Under the pieces are notes generated by a model. The model was not told the DNA's origin. It saw only the letters and a program-made list of their open reading frames with translations, and did not search any database. A stretch of 64,000 nucleotides of DNA, from NCBI RefSeq assembly GCF_022662335.1, contig NZ_JAKNQJ010000002.1, forward strand, positions 248,001-312,000, written 5' to 3'. The translations under genes were made by a program, and so were the position numbers. Below are positions 17,535 to 26,640 of the stretch, in pieces. The DNA is from Sphingomonas sp. CROZ-RG-20F-R02-07. Lineage in GTDB: Bacteria; Pseudomonadota; Alphaproteobacteria; Sphingomonadales; Sphingomonadaceae. Position 1 is the stretch's first letter. The number at the start of each line of letters is the position of its first letter.

Positions 17535-18439
17535 GCGCGCCCGCGCGGGAATTTGGGGGCGACGGCGCGTTCCGGGGCACGATCGAGGGCGGCGGCAGCC
17601 TGGCGGACTTCATCTGGTTCCGCACCGGCGGCCCGGCGGAATGGCTGGTGCGGCCGGCCGATACCCACGATCTCGCGGGCCTGCTGCGCGCGCTCGATCC
17701 GGCGATCCCGGTGCTGCCGATCGGGGTCGGATCGAACCTGATCGTCCGCGACGGCGGCGTGCCCGGCATCGTCGTGCGGCTGCCCAAGGCGATGGCGCGG
17801 GTGAGCATCGAGAATGGCCGCGTCCGCGCCGGCGCCGCGGCGATGGGCATCACCGTGGCGAGTGCGGCGCGCGATGCGGGCATCGCCGGCATGGAGTTCC
17901 TGCGCGGCATTCCCGGCACGGTGGGCGGCGCGGTGCGGATGAACGCGGGCGCCTATGGCAGCGATGCGAGCGACATCCTGGTCGAGGCGACGATCGTCAC
18001 CCGCGACGGCACGGTGGAGGTGTGGCCGGCGGAGCGGCTCGGCTATACCTATCGCCATTCGGACGTGCCGGCGGGCGCGATCGTGGTGGAGGCGGTGTTT
18101 CGCGGTATGCCGGGCGAACCCGCGATCATCGGCGCGGAGATGGACCGGATCGCCGCCGAGCGCGAAGCGTCGCAGCCGCTGCGCAGCCGCACCGGCGGAT
18201 CGACCTTCAAGAACCCGCCGGGCCACAAGGCCTGGGCGCTGATCGACGCCGCCGGCTGTCGCGGCCTGACGCGTGGCGATGCGCAGGTGAGCGAGAAACA
18301 CTGCAATTTCCTGCTGAACCTCGGCAGCGCCTCCAGCGCCGAGATCGAAGCGCTGGGCGAAGAGGTGCGCCAGAGGGTGAAGGCGCATTCGGGCGTGACG
18401 CTCGAATGGGAAATCCAGCGCGTGGGAGTGGCAGGGTGA
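17531..18439 (+). CDS. murB: UDP-N-acetylenolpyruvoylglucosamine reductase
   Basis: 302 residues of the FAD-dependent type II (no-insert) MurB family, which reduces UDP-GlcNAc-enolpyruvate to UDP-MurNAc with NADPH. The FAD-binding [49 protein letters not shown], the serine-bearing [12 protein letters not shown] (proton donor) and the C-terminal [10 protein letters not shown] are visible. The ATG at 17531 overlaps the murC stop. The next gene, ddl, starts at a GTG overlapping its stop. Confidence 0.97.
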   Translation: MSAPAREFGGDGAFRGTIEGGGSLADFIWFRTGGPAEWLVRPADTHDLAGLLRALDPAIPVLPIGVGSNLIVRDGGVPGIVVRLPKAMARVSIENGRVRAGAAAMGITVASAARDAGIAGMEFLRGIPGTVGGAVRMNAGAYGSDASDILVEATIVTRDGTVEVWPAERLGYTYRHSDVPAGAIVVEAVFRGMPGEPAIIGAEMDRIAAEREASQPLRSRTGGSTFKNPPGHKAWALIDAAGCRGLTRGDAQVSEKHCNFLLNLGSASSAEIEALGEEVRQRVKAHSGVTLEWEIQRVGVAG

Positions 18440-19386
18440 GCGTGGACGGTCTGCATATCGTGGTGCTGATGGGTGGCTGGTCGGCCGAGCGCGAGGTTTC
18501 GCTGCTGTCGGGCAAGGGCGTGGCCGAAGCGCTCGAATCGCTCGGCCACCGCGTCACCCGGATCGACATGGGCCGCGACGTCGCCGCCCGGCTCGCGGAG
18601 GCGGCGCCCGATCTCGTGTTCAACGCGTTGCACGGCACGCCCGGCGAGGACGGCTCGGTGCAAGGCATGCTCGACCTGATGGGCCTGCGCTACACGCATT
18701 CGGGGCTCGCCACCTCGGTGATCGCGATCGACAAGGTGCTGACGAAGCAGGCGCTGGTGCCCGCCGGCATCCCGATGCCCGGCGGCCGGATCGTGCGCAG
18801 CGAAGACCTGTATGCGGGCGATCCGCTGCCCCGCCCCTATGTGCTCAAGCCCGTCAACGAGGGATCGTCGGTGGGCGTGGCGATCGTGACCGAGGGCGGC
18901 AATCACGGCAACCCGATCGCGCGCGGATCGGCGGGCCCCTGGGCGGAGTTCGACGAGCTGCTGGCCGAGCCCTATATCCGCGGGCGCGAGCTGACGACCG
19001 CGGTGCTGGGCGGCCCGCAAGGTCCCTGGGCGTTGGGCGTCACCGAACTGAAGCCCAAAAGCGGCTGGTATGATTACGACGCCAAATATACCGACGGCAT
19101 GACCGAGCATGTTTGCCCCGCCGACATCCCGGACGCGATCGCCGCCGCCTGCCGTACGCTGGCGCTCGACGCGCATCGCGTGCTCGGCTGCAAGGGCGCG
19201 AGCCGCAGCGATTTCCGCTGGGACGACGAGCGCGGCGTCGACGGGCTGTTCCTGCTGGAGGTGAACACCCAGCCGGGGATGACGCCGCTCAGCCTCGTTC
19301 CCGAACAGGCGCGGCATCTGGGCATGAGCTATGCCGAACTCGTCCAGCGGATCGTCGACGATGCAATGGACGGCGGCAGCCCGTGA
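18436..19386 (+). CDS. ddl: D-alanine--D-alanine ligase
   Basis: 316 residues of the ATP-grasp fold, joining two D-alanines for MurF. HIVVLMGGWSAEREVSL at residues 6-22, NALHGTPGEDGSVQG, PYVLKPVNEGSSVGV and the metal-site EVNTQPGMTPLSLVPEQA are family signatures. It starts at a GTG in a GTGA overlap with murB and overlaps ftsQ in the same way. The DdlB-type position between murB and ftsQ is the usual dcw order. Confidence 0.97.
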   Translation: MSVDGLHIVVLMGGWSAEREVSLLSGKGVAEALESLGHRVTRIDMGRDVAARLAEAAPDLVFNALHGTPGEDGSVQGMLDLMGLRYTHSGLATSVIAIDKVLTKQALVPAGIPMPGGRIVRSEDLYAGDPLPRPYVLKPVNEGSSVGVAIVTEGGNHGNPIARGSAGPWAEFDELLAEPYIRGRELTTAVLGGPQGPWALGVTELKPKSGWYDYDAKYTDGMTEHVCPADIPDAIAAACRTLALDAHRVLGCKGASRSDFRWDDERGVDGLFLLEVNTQPGMTPLSLVPEQARHLGMSYAELVQRIVDDAMDGGSP

Positions 19387-20318
19387 GCCGCACGATCAAG
19401 CGCGGGCCCCCGCCCAAGCGCCCCGCACCGCGCAAGAAACAGCCGGTCGCCAAGGTGTCGATCATGGACCGGCTCGTCGGCATGCTGCCGGTGAGCGAGG
19501 AGACGCTCGCGAAGATCGTCACCTGGACCTTCACCGGCGCGGCGGCGGCGGCCGTGCTGGGCGCGGCGATCTGGTTCGGCGTGCCCGGCCTGATCGGCGG
19601 CGCGATCGCGCAAGGGGCGGGCAAGGCCGGTTTCCGCGTCGAGCAGATCGAGGTGACGGGGCTGAAGCGGATGGACCGGATGTCGGTCTATGCGGTGGCG
19701 CTGGAGGACAAGCAGAACGAGACGTCGATGCTGTCGGTCGATCTCGACGCGATCCGCACGCGGCTGCTGCGCTATGGCTGGATCGCCGACGCGCATGTCT
19801 CGCGCCGCCTGCCCGACACGCTGCTGATCGACATCGTCGAGAGGAAGCCCGCCGCGGTGTGGCAGGACAATGGGCAATTGACGCTGATCGATTCGACGGG
19901 TGTGCTGCTCGAGCCGGTGCAGGCGGACGCCATCCCCAATCTGCCGCTGGTGATCGGCCCCGGGGCGGATCGGCAGGAGGCGGCCTATCAGACGCTGCTG
20001 TCCGCCGCGCCCGCGCTGAAGCCGCGGATCACCGCCGCCACATGGGTCGGCAACCGGCGATGGGACTTGACGTTCGAATCGGGAGAGACTCTGCTGCTGC
20101 CCGAGGATGGCGCGCCCGGCGCGCTGGTGAAGTTCGCCGAGCTGGACGGGGCGCGGCCGTTGCTCGGCCGGGGCTGGCTCCGGTTCGACATGCGCGATCC
20201 GGACAAGCTGGTCGCGCGCAAGCCGGGATCGAACGTCGCGCATGCGGTGGCCGATCCGGGGGATGCACCAAAGGGGCAGCCGTCCGGCATCGCGGCGGCA
20301 TCGGGTAGGGAAGGCTGA
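19383..20318 (+). CDS. ftsQ: cell division protein FtsQ
   Basis: 311 residues. A Lys/Pro-rich cytoplasmic leader (about residues 1-40) leads to one membrane helix near 45-65. A POTRA domain follows, beginning FRVEQIEVTGLKRMD, and then the FtsQ domain with LPDTLLIDIVERKPAAVWQ. FtsQ links early and late division proteins through FtsL/FtsB. The last 40 residues are low-complexity. The start is a GTG overlapping the ddl stop. Five bases separate it from ftsA, whose own ribosome-binding site (GAGG) lies in the ftsQ end. Confidence 0.94.
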   Translation: MSRTIKRGPPPKRPAPRKKQPVAKVSIMDRLVGMLPVSEETLAKIVTWTFTGAAAAAVLGAAIWFGVPGLIGGAIAQGAGKAGFRVEQIEVTGLKRMDRMSVYAVALEDKQNETSMLSVDLDAIRTRLLRYGWIADAHVSRRLPDTLLIDIVERKPAAVWQDNGQLTLIDSTGVLLEPVQADAIPNLPLVIGPGADRQEAAYQTLLSAAPALKPRITAATWVGNRRWDLTFESGETLLLPEDGAPGALVKFAELDGARPLLGRGWLRFDMRDPDKLVARKPGSNVAHAVADPGDAPKGQPSGIAAASGREG

Positions 20319-20323
20319 GGGGC

Positions 20324-21586
20324 ATGGCGAAGGCGGCACCGGAAGGACTCATCACCGCGCTGGACATCGGATCGTCCAAGGTCTCCGCGATGATCGCGCA
20401 GAAGGGCGATGGCGGCGAGCTGATCGTGCTCGGCACCGGCCAGCGCGAGAGCCGCGGCGTCAAGCGCGGCTATATCGCCGACATGGGCGCGACCGAGGCG
20501 GCGGTGCGCGAGGCGGTGGAGCAGGCCGAGCGGATCGCCGGGATCAACATCGAGAATGTCTGGGTCGGCTTTTCCGCGGGCGGCCTCGTCAGCGACGTGG
20601 CCGAGGTGGAGTTCGAACTGGGTGGCCACCGCGTCGAACAGGGCGATATCGATGCGCTGCTGGCGGCAGGGCGAGGCTCGATCGATCCGCAGGGGCGGAT
20701 GGTGCTGCACGCGCAGCCCGCGCTTTATACGCTCGACGGGCTGACCGGGGTGAAGAAGCCGTTGGGGCTCCACGCCGATCGCCTCGGCGTGCACATCCAT
20801 GTCGTGGCCGCGGACGGATCGCCGGTGCGCAACCTCGATCTGTGCGTGCGGTCGGCGCATCTGGAGGTGAAGTCGATCATCGCCTCGCCCGTCGCCACCG
20901 GGCTTGCCTGCCTCAGCGACGAGGAGCGCGAACTGGGGGTCGCGCTGGTCGAGATGGGGGCGGGGATCACCAACGTTTCGCTGTTCGCGGGCGGCATGCT
21001 CGTCGGGCTTACTTCGATCCCGATGGGCGCGGCGGACATCACCGACGACATCGCCTCGGCCTTCGGCACCCGGCGCCAGCAGGCGGAGCGGATGAAGTGT
21101 TTCCACGGCTCCGCCAACGCCTCCCCGCGCGACAATCACGACATGATCCCGGTGACGCCGATCTCGGCCGAGGACGGCGCGGGCGACGGCACGCAGATCA
21201 CCAAGGCGCAGCTGATCGGCGTGATCCGCCAGCGGCTGGAGCATCAGATGGGCGAGGTGCGCCAGGCGCTCGCGCGGCTGAAGTTCGAAGGGCCGGTGGG
21301 GCGGCAGGTGGTGCTGACCGGCGGCGGCGCCGAGCTGAAGGGCGTGGCGGATTATGCGCAGCAGGCGCTCGGGCGATCGGTGCGGATCGGGCGCCCGCGC
21401 GGGCTGACCGCGCTGCCGGAGGCGCATGCCGGGCCGGCCTTCGCGACGCTGGCTGGGCTCGCCTTCTATGCGGCGACCGATCCCATCGACCTGCGCGGGC
21501 TCGCGCCGCAGCAGCAGGTGGTGCACCGCACCCGCGGCATGGGTCTGTTCCGCAAGCTGGTTCAGGCGGCGCGCGCGAATTATTAA
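20324..21586 (+). CDS. ftsA: cell division protein FtsA
   Basis: 420 residues of the actin-like ATPase that tethers FtsZ to the membrane. The phosphate-1 motif ALDIGSSKVSAMIA begins at residue 14, the SHS2 (1C) domain lies about 85-165, the second phosphate loop is EMGAGITNVSLF, and the adenosine loop is VVLTGGGAELKGV. The C-terminal MGLFRKLVQAARANY is the amphipathic membrane-targeting helix. A 111-base gap with a hairpin separates it from ftsZ. Confidence 0.97.
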   Translation: MAKAAPEGLITALDIGSSKVSAMIAQKGDGGELIVLGTGQRESRGVKRGYIADMGATEAAVREAVEQAERIAGINIENVWVGFSAGGLVSDVAEVEFELGGHRVEQGDIDALLAAGRGSIDPQGRMVLHAQPALYTLDGLTGVKKPLGLHADRLGVHIHVVAADGSPVRNLDLCVRSAHLEVKSIIASPVATGLACLSDEERELGVALVEMGAGITNVSLFAGGMLVGLTSIPMGAADITDDIASAFGTRRQQAERMKCFHGSANASPRDNHDMIPVTPISAEDGAGDGTQITKAQLIGVIRQRLEHQMGEVRQALARLKFEGPVGRQVVLTGGGAELKGVADYAQQALGRSVRIGRPRGLTALPEAHAGPAFATLAGLAFYAATDPIDLRGLAPQQQVVHRTRGMGLFRKLVQAARANY

Positions 21587-21594
21587 GCTTTTGT

Positions 21595-21623
21595 CCCGCC
21601 AACGCATTGTTTGCGCTGGCGGG
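21595..21623 (+). repeat. hairpin in the ftsA-ftsZ intergenic region
   Basis: CCCGCCA pairs with TGGCGGG, and after one A/C mismatch CGCA pairs with TGCG around the loop TTGTT. It starts eight bases past the ftsA stop, 75 bases before ftsZ. There is no T run after it on either strand, so it does not look like a simple terminator. It could be an RNA-processing or stability element that sets the ftsA:ftsZ ratio. Confidence 0.6.
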
Positions 21624-21697
21624 GCGCGAGACGATCGGGCACAAAGGTTAATCAGGGGCCGGGGCGCGTAACTCCCGGAACGGCGGAGATACAGGCG

Positions 21698-23224
21698 ATG
21701 AGCATCGAATTCCTCACACCCGAAGTCGACGAGCTGACGCCGCGCATCGCGGTGATCGGCGTGGGCGGGGCCGGCGGCAACGCCATCGCCAACATGATGC
21801 GCGCCGAAGTGCAGGGCGTCGATTTCCTGGTCGCCAACACCGACGCGCAGGCGCTCAAGCAGTCGATCGCGCCGCAGCGCATCCAGCTCGGCGCGAAGAT
21901 CACGCAGGGGCTGGGCGCGGGCAGCCGGCCCGAGATCGGCCGGGCCGCGGCCGAAGAGACGATCGACAGCCTCGCCAAGCAGCTCGAGGGCGCGCACATG
22001 GTGTTCATCGCCGCGGGCATGGGCGGCGGCACGGGCACCGGCGCGGCACCGGTGATCGCCAAGGCGGCGCGCGACATGGGCATCCTGACCGTGGGCGTCG
22101 TGACCAAGCCGTTCAGCTTCGAGGGCAACCGCCGCGCCAAGAGCGCCGATGCGGGCATCGAGGAGCTGCAGAAATATGTCGATACGCTGATCGTCATCCC
22201 CAACCAGAACCTGTTCCTGATCGCCAATGCGAACACCACCTTCAAGGAGGCGTTCAGCATGGCGGACGAGGTGCTGCAGCAGGGCGTGCGCGGCATCACC
22301 GACCTGATGGTGATGCCGGGCCTCATCAACCTCGACTTCGCCGACGTGCGTTCGGTGATGCAGGAGATGGGCAAGGCGATGATGGGCACTGGCGAGGCGA
22401 CCGGCGACAACCGCGCGCTGGAAGCCGCGCAGAAGGCGATCGCCAACCCGCTGCTCGACGGCGTGTCGATGCAGGGCGCCAAGGGCGTCATCATCTCGAT
22501 CACCGGCGGCGACGACATGCGCCTGCTCGAGGTGGACGAGGCCGCGAACCACATCCGCGACCTGGTCGATCCCGATGCCAACATCATCTGGGGATCGGCG
22601 TTCAACCCCGAGCTGGAGGGCCGCATCCGCGTGTCCGTCGTGGCTACCGGGATCGAGGCGGACGCCGCCCCCGCCGCGGCACCCGCCGAGCCGACGCGCA
22701 GCTTCAGCTTCGGCGCCCGCAAGACCGACGACACCACCTCGTTCCGCCCCAGCGAACCGCAGCAGCAGGCGCAGCCCGTCGCGGCGACGCCGGCACCCGC
22801 TCCCGTGACGCCGGCACCGGTCGCGGCACCCGCCCCCCAGCCGCGCGACGAAGCCGCCGCGGCCGACGCCGCACCGTCCACTGCGGATGCCGCGGACGAA
22901 GAACTGGTGCTGGGCGCCGAGACGATCGTCTCCAGCCCGCCGCGAGCCTATGACGATGGCGCGTTCGGTACGCCGACGCCGGCCCCCGCGCCCGTCGCGC
23001 CCACTCCGGCCGCAGACGAGGGCGGCGCGCGCCGCCGCTGGCTCGCGCCCGGCAGCGAGGCAGCGACGCCCGAGTTCGCCCCGGCAGCACCGCGCGTGAA
23101 GCTGGGCGGCACGCTGTTCGAACGCATGTCCAACGCCGCGCGCGGCAACGCCAAGGACGACGCCACCGGCGAGGACGCGCCCGTCGACATCCCCCGCTTC
23201 CTGCACCGGCAGAACAACCAATAG
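21698..23224 (+). CDS. ftsZ: cell division GTPase FtsZ
   Basis: 508 residues. The tubulin-like GTPase that forms the Z-ring. [14 protein letters not shown] near residue 18, the signature loop GMGGGTGTG at 107-115, and the T7-loop [11 protein letters not shown] are all present. A long disordered Pro/Ala linker (about residues 320-480) is typical of alphaproteobacteria. The C-terminal peptide [12 protein letters not shown] is the binding site for FtsA and other partners. The ATG at 21698 is preferred over an in-frame ATG at 21611, which lies on the hairpin. Confidence 0.98.
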   Translation: MSIEFLTPEVDELTPRIAVIGVGGAGGNAIANMMRAEVQGVDFLVANTDAQALKQSIAPQRIQLGAKITQGLGAGSRPEIGRAAAEETIDSLAKQLEGAHMVFIAAGMGGGTGTGAAPVIAKAARDMGILTVGVVTKPFSFEGNRRAKSADAGIEELQKYVDTLIVIPNQNLFLIANANTTFKEAFSMADEVLQQGVRGITDLMVMPGLINLDFADVRSVMQEMGKAMMGTGEATGDNRALEAAQKAIANPLLDGVSMQGAKGVIISITGGDDMRLLEVDEAANHIRDLVDPDANIIWGSAFNPELEGRIRVSVVATGIEADAAPAAAPAEPTRSFSFGARKTDDTTSFRPSEPQQQAQPVAATPAPAPVTPAPVAAPAPQPRDEAAAADAAPSTADAADEELVLGAETIVSSPPRAYDDGAFGTPTPAPAPVAPTPAADEGGARRRWLAPGSEAATPEFAPAAPRVKLGGTLFERMSNAARGNAKDDATGEDAPVDIPRFLHRQNNQ

Positions 23225-23229
23225 GCTGT

Positions 23230-23326
23230 TTCCCGGCGCAGGCGGGGGCCCAGTTGGAAGGCCGTTATAACGGAGCGATTCCCCGTTACCGTCGCACCCC
23301 AACTGGGCCCGGCCTTTGCCGGGGAA
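23230..23326. repeat. large imperfect palindrome after ftsZ (GGCCTTxGCCGGGGAA repeat family)
   Basis: The left arm at 23230-23257 (TTCCCGGCG to CAGTTGG) is the reverse complement, with a few mismatches, of the right arm at 23299-23326 (CCAACTGGGCCC to CCGGGGAA). Inside, TAACGG and CCGTTA form a further stem. A second copy of the family is at 36320-36420. It may act as a bidirectional barrier or terminator-like structure after ftsZ, but has no U-tract. Confidence 0.75.
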
Positions 23327-23374
23327 CATGCCTCCGCGGGAAGCATGTCTCCGCCGGGGAACATGCGCTCCGCT
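23321..23374. repeat. three tandem 17-19-base copies of GGGGAACATG(N)CTCCGC
   Basis: Copies start at 23321, 23338 and 23356, each reading GGG(G)AA(C/G)CATG followed by CTCCGC or a variant. The first copy grows out of the right arm of the preceding palindrome (GGGGAACATG also follows an arm at 36347-36356). It lies between ftsZ and uvrC. Confidence 0.6.
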
Positions 23375-23442
23375 GGTGAACAGCCCCGGCGTGACCCACC
23401 GAATGCTGGCGCGAACCCGCTGGAATCCCTAGATCGGCGGCG

Positions 23443-25365
23443 ATGTCGACGCCCAACGCCCCCGATCGGTTCAACGAGGACAAATCCACCTTCGCGGTCA
23501 GGGGATCGGATACGCCCGATCTCGCCGCGGGGGTGGCGGCGATCCGCAACGTGCTCGCCACCTTGCCCGCGCGGCCCGGCGTGTACCGGATGCACGATGC
23601 GCGCGGCGACGTGCTCTATGTCGGCAAGGCGCGGGCGCTGCGCCAGCGCGTCGTCAACTACACGCAGGTCGATCGGCTGACCAAGCGGCTGCAGCGGATG
23701 GTGGCGCAGACGCGGTCGATGACGATCGTAACGACCAACAACGAGGCCGAGGCGCTGCTGCTCGAAGCACAGCTCATCAAGCGCTATCGCCCGGCCTACA
23801 ATGTGCTGCTGCGCGACGACAAGAGCTTCCCCTTCATCCTGCTTCGCCAAGATCACGACTTTCCGCGGATCCAGAAGCATCGCGGCGCGCGGCGCGCCAA
23901 GGGCGATTATTATGGCCCCTTCGCCAGCGCGGGATCGGTCAACAACACGCTGAACGCGCTCCAGAAACTATTCCTGCTGCGCTCCTGCACCGACGGCTTC
24001 TTCAAGACGCGCGACCGGCCGTGCCTGCTCTACCAGATCAAGCGCTGCTCGGCGCCGTGCGTCGGCCGGATCGACGCGGCCGGCTATGCCGAGCTGGTGG
24101 GCGACGCCAAGAACTTCCTGGCCGGCAAGGCGACCGACGTTCAGGCCAAGCTCGGCGCGCAGATGCAGGCCGCCGCCGAGAATATGGATTTCGAGCTTGC
24201 CGCGCTGCTGCGCGACCGGCTGAAGGCGCTCACCTTCATCCAGGGTACGCAGTTCATCAACGCCGAGGGGATCGGCGACGCCGACATCTTCGCGATGGCG
24301 AGCAAGGACGGCGTGATCGGGATCGAGGCGTTCTTCATCCGCGGCGGCCAGAATTGGGGGCATCGCAGCTTCTTTCCCGGCCATGTCGCGGACGTGCCCG
24401 AGGACGAAGTGCTGTCGTCGTTCCTCACCCAATTCTACGAGGAGGTGCCGCCCGCGCGCACCGTGTTCGTCGATCGGGAGCTGCCCGAGGCGGCGTTGCT
24501 CGCCGAGGTGATGGGCACGCAGGCCGGGCGCAAGGTGGATCTGAGCGTGCCCCAGCGCGGCACCCGCCGCCGCCTGCTCGATCAGGCCAAGCGCAACGCC
24601 GAGGAGGCGCTCGACCGGCGGCTGGCGGAAAGCACGACCCAGGCCCGGCTGCTGCGCGAGGTGGCCGAACTGTTCGAACTGCCCGAGCCGCCCGACCGGA
24701 TCGAGGTGTATGACAACAGCCATATCCAGGGCACCAACGCACTGGGCGCGATGGTCGTCGCCGGGCCCGAGGGATTTCGCAAGGGCCAGTATCGCAAGTT
24801 CAACATCAAGGGGAACGAAGCGGCGACCGACGACGATTTCGGCATGATGCGCGAGGTCTTCCGGCGCCGGTTCGCGCGGCAGCTCGACGAGGCGCCCGAC
24901 CGCGACGACGCGACCTGGCCCGATCTGGTGCTGATCGACGGCGGTCGCGGCCAGTTGAACGCGGCCAAGGCGGTGCTGGAGGATCTGGGGATCGAGGATG
25001 TGTGCCTGGTCGGCGTGGCCAAGGGGCCGAACCATGGGCGCGAGGGGCGGGAGGTGTTCCACATGCTCGATGGCCGCGAATTCCAATTGCCGGTGAACGC
25101 GCCCGTGCTGTTCTACCTCCAGCGGCTGCGCGACGAGGTGCACCGGTTCGCGATCGGCGCGCATCGCGACAAGCGCAGCAAGGCGATCGGCGCCAGCCCG
25201 CTCGACGACGTGCCGGGCATCGGCCCCGCGCGGAAGAAGGCGCTGCTGATGCATTTCGGCACCGCGCGCGCGGTGCGCAACGCCAGCCTGGAGGATCTGC
25301 AAAAGGCGCCGGGCGTCTCGCGGACGATGGCGCAGGGGCTGTACGACTTCTTCCACGCGCGGTGA
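23443..25365 (+). CDS. uvrC: excinuclease ABC subunit C
   Basis: 640 residues. UvrC makes both incisions in nucleotide excision repair with UvrA and UvrB. Domains in order are the GIY-YIG nuclease (RPGVYRMHDARGDVLYVGKA near residue 45), a Cys-containing region (RSCTDGFFKTRDRPC, then RCSAPCVGRI), the UVR motif that binds UvrB (MDFELAALLRDRLKAL, about 247-262), the RNase H-like nuclease (EVYDNSHIQGTN and LVLIDGGRGQLNAA) and a C-terminal helix-hairpin-helix pair (DDVPGIGPARKKALL). The 50-residue leader before the nuclease domain is longer than in E. coli. Confidence 0.97.
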   Translation: MSTPNAPDRFNEDKSTFAVRGSDTPDLAAGVAAIRNVLATLPARPGVYRMHDARGDVLYVGKARALRQRVVNYTQVDRLTKRLQRMVAQTRSMTIVTTNNEAEALLLEAQLIKRYRPAYNVLLRDDKSFPFILLRQDHDFPRIQKHRGARRAKGDYYGPFASAGSVNNTLNALQKLFLLRSCTDGFFKTRDRPCLLYQIKRCSAPCVGRIDAAGYAELVGDAKNFLAGKATDVQAKLGAQMQAAAENMDFELAALLRDRLKALTFIQGTQFINAEGIGDADIFAMASKDGVIGIEAFFIRGGQNWGHRSFFPGHVADVPEDEVLSSFLTQFYEEVPPARTVFVDRELPEAALLAEVMGTQAGRKVDLSVPQRGTRRRLLDQAKRNAEEALDRRLAESTTQARLLREVAELFELPEPPDRIEVYDNSHIQGTNALGAMVVAGPEGFRKGQYRKFNIKGNEAATDDDFGMMREVFRRRFARQLDEAPDRDDATWPDLVLIDGGRGQLNAAKAVLEDLGIEDVCLVGVAKGPNHGREGREVFHMLDGREFQLPVNAPVLFYLQRLRDEVHRFAIGAHRDKRSKAIGASPLDDVPGIGPARKKALLMHFGTARAVRNASLEDLQKAPGVSRTMAQGLYDFFHAR

Positions 25366-25674
25366 TCGGGCGCGTCGCCGTCTTCGCGAACGGGAAGACG
25401 CTCGTTCACCCACCCCGTTCGCCCTGGGCTTGTCGAGGGGCCAGTCCTGCATGCAACGGCGCCCTTGTCGTCGCACACCAAGTCATGAGGATGCCGGAGA
25501 TGCCGGAGATGCCGGAGATGCCGGAGATGCCGGAGAAGCCGGTATTGCCGACCGGTCGAAGCACCGATGAGCCTCGAAACCCCCTATTGGGATCCGGCCG
25601 AAGAATCGACAGTCGGATCGGCTTGGAGCACCGAACCAGAACCGCACGCTTTCTTCACGCGACGCGGTTATGAC
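25366..25674. other. non-coding stretch with repeat fragments before the deacetylase gene
   Basis: This 309-base stretch holds a degenerate copy of the CCGTTCGTGC/CTTGTCGA repeat family (25403-25440: CCCACCCCGTTCGCC then CTTGTCGAGGGG) and the nine-base tandem array described separately. If the deacetylase begins at its upstream ATG (25567), the last 108 bases are coding. No RNA gene is apparent. Confidence 0.5.
25491..25535 (+). repeat. five perfect tandem copies of ATGCCGGAG
   Basis: The nine-base unit ATGCCGGAG repeats exactly five times, then decays to AAGCCGG. It reads as Met-Pro-Glu repeats in one frame, but that frame has no other protein-like features and is not the frame of either neighbour. 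Expect length variation between strains by slippage. Confidence 0.9.
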
Positions 25675-26640
25675 ATGAGCATGCCGACGCCCGTGTTCCT
25701 CACGATCGACACCGAATATGCCTGGCGTCACCATCGCGCAGGGCTGGACGGCGCGGCGATCCATGCGCGCTCGATCGAGCCGGCGGGGGTGGGGATCGGC
25801 TATCAGCTCGCGGTGCTGCAGCGGCATGGCCTGAAGGCGTGTTTCTTCGTCGATCCGATGCCCGCGCTGCTCTTCGGCATCGCGCCGATCGCGCGGCTGG
25901 TGGAGGCGATCCTGGCGGCGGGGCAGGAGGTGCAGCTTCATCTCCATGCCAATTGGTCGGGCGCGACGGCGGGCGATCGCGGCCGATCGCATGCGCGCTT
26001 CGAGTTGTTCGACTATGATGCCGGCGAGCAGGTCGCGTTGATCGCGCAGGCGACCGAACTGCTGATCGCGGCCGGCGCGCCGCCGCCGATCGCGTTTCGT
26101 GCGGGAAGCTATGCCGCGGACGATGCCACGCTCGCCGCGCTCGATCGGCTGGGCTTCGTCTATGACAGCAGTCACAATGGCGCGGAGGCGCCGCGGTTCA
26201 GCCGGATCGGCCTGCCCGCGAACCGGATCGCACCGCTGCGCCGCGGGGTGATCGAGCTGCCCGTCACGACGATCGAGGATGGGGCGGGCCGGCTTCGCAC
26301 CTTCCAGCTTTGCGCGCTGTCTACCGACGAGGCGCGCGCCGCGCTCGACCATGCAGTGCGCCGGGGCCATGCCGCGGTGACGATCGTCAGCCATGGCTTC
26401 GAACTCGCGAACCGCGCGGGCACGCGGCCGAATGCGGTGCATGTCCGCCGGTTCGACGCGCTGTGCCGCATGCTCGCGGCGCGGCGCGCGGTGCTGCCGA
26501 CGGTGCATTTCGCCGATCGCCCCGCCTTGCCGCTCGACCGCGACGACCGGCCGCTGCCGCCCCGCGCGGTGCGCCGCCGCTTGCGTCAGGCGGAGCAGCT
26601 CTGGTCCAATTGGGTGTCCGAGCGCCGATGGTCGCGCTGA
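25675..26640 (+). CDS. polysaccharide deacetylase family protein
   Basis: 321 residues from the ATG at 25675. VFLTIDTEYAW at the N-terminus is the NodB-type motif 1 with the Asp pair replaced by D-T-E. HLHANW holds the histidines of motif 2, and IAFRAGSYAADDATLAAL is the motif 3 arginine region. C-terminally IVSHGFELAN carries the late histidine. The family removes N- or O-acetyl groups from polysaccharides in a metal-dependent way; no signal peptide is visible, so the site may be cytoplasmic. An ATG at 25567 would add 36 residues with no family similarity that I can see; neither start has a good ribosome-binding site. The next gene overlaps its end by 13 bases. Confidence 0.8.
   Translation: MSMPTPVFLTIDTEYAWRHHRAGLDGAAIHARSIEPAGVGIGYQLAVLQRHGLKACFFVDPMPALLFGIAPIARLVEAILAAGQEVQLHLHANWSGATAGDRGRSHARFELFDYDAGEQVALIAQATELLIAAGAPPPIAFRAGSYAADDATLAALDRLGFVYDSSHNGAEAPRFSRIGLPANRIAPLRRGVIELPVTTIEDGAGRLRTFQLCALSTDEARAALDHAVRRGHAAVTIVSHGFELANRAGTRPNAVHVRRFDALCRMLAARRAVLPTVHFADRPALPLDRDDRPLPPRAVRRRLRQAEQLWSNWVSERRWSR

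Noticed and set aside
19988-23329. A 1113-codon open frame on the minus strand across ftsQ, ftsA and ftsZ
   Set aside because: It is the antisense shadow of strongly conserved genes in GC-rich DNA; its translation is Arg/His/Gly-rich with no domain-like sequence.
25491-25566. A Met-Pro-Glu repeat as the real N-terminus of a protein
   Set aside because: The frame carrying the repeats is not that of the deacetylase and overlaps uvrC antisense-like sequence upstream; the deacetylase family motif begins far downstream.
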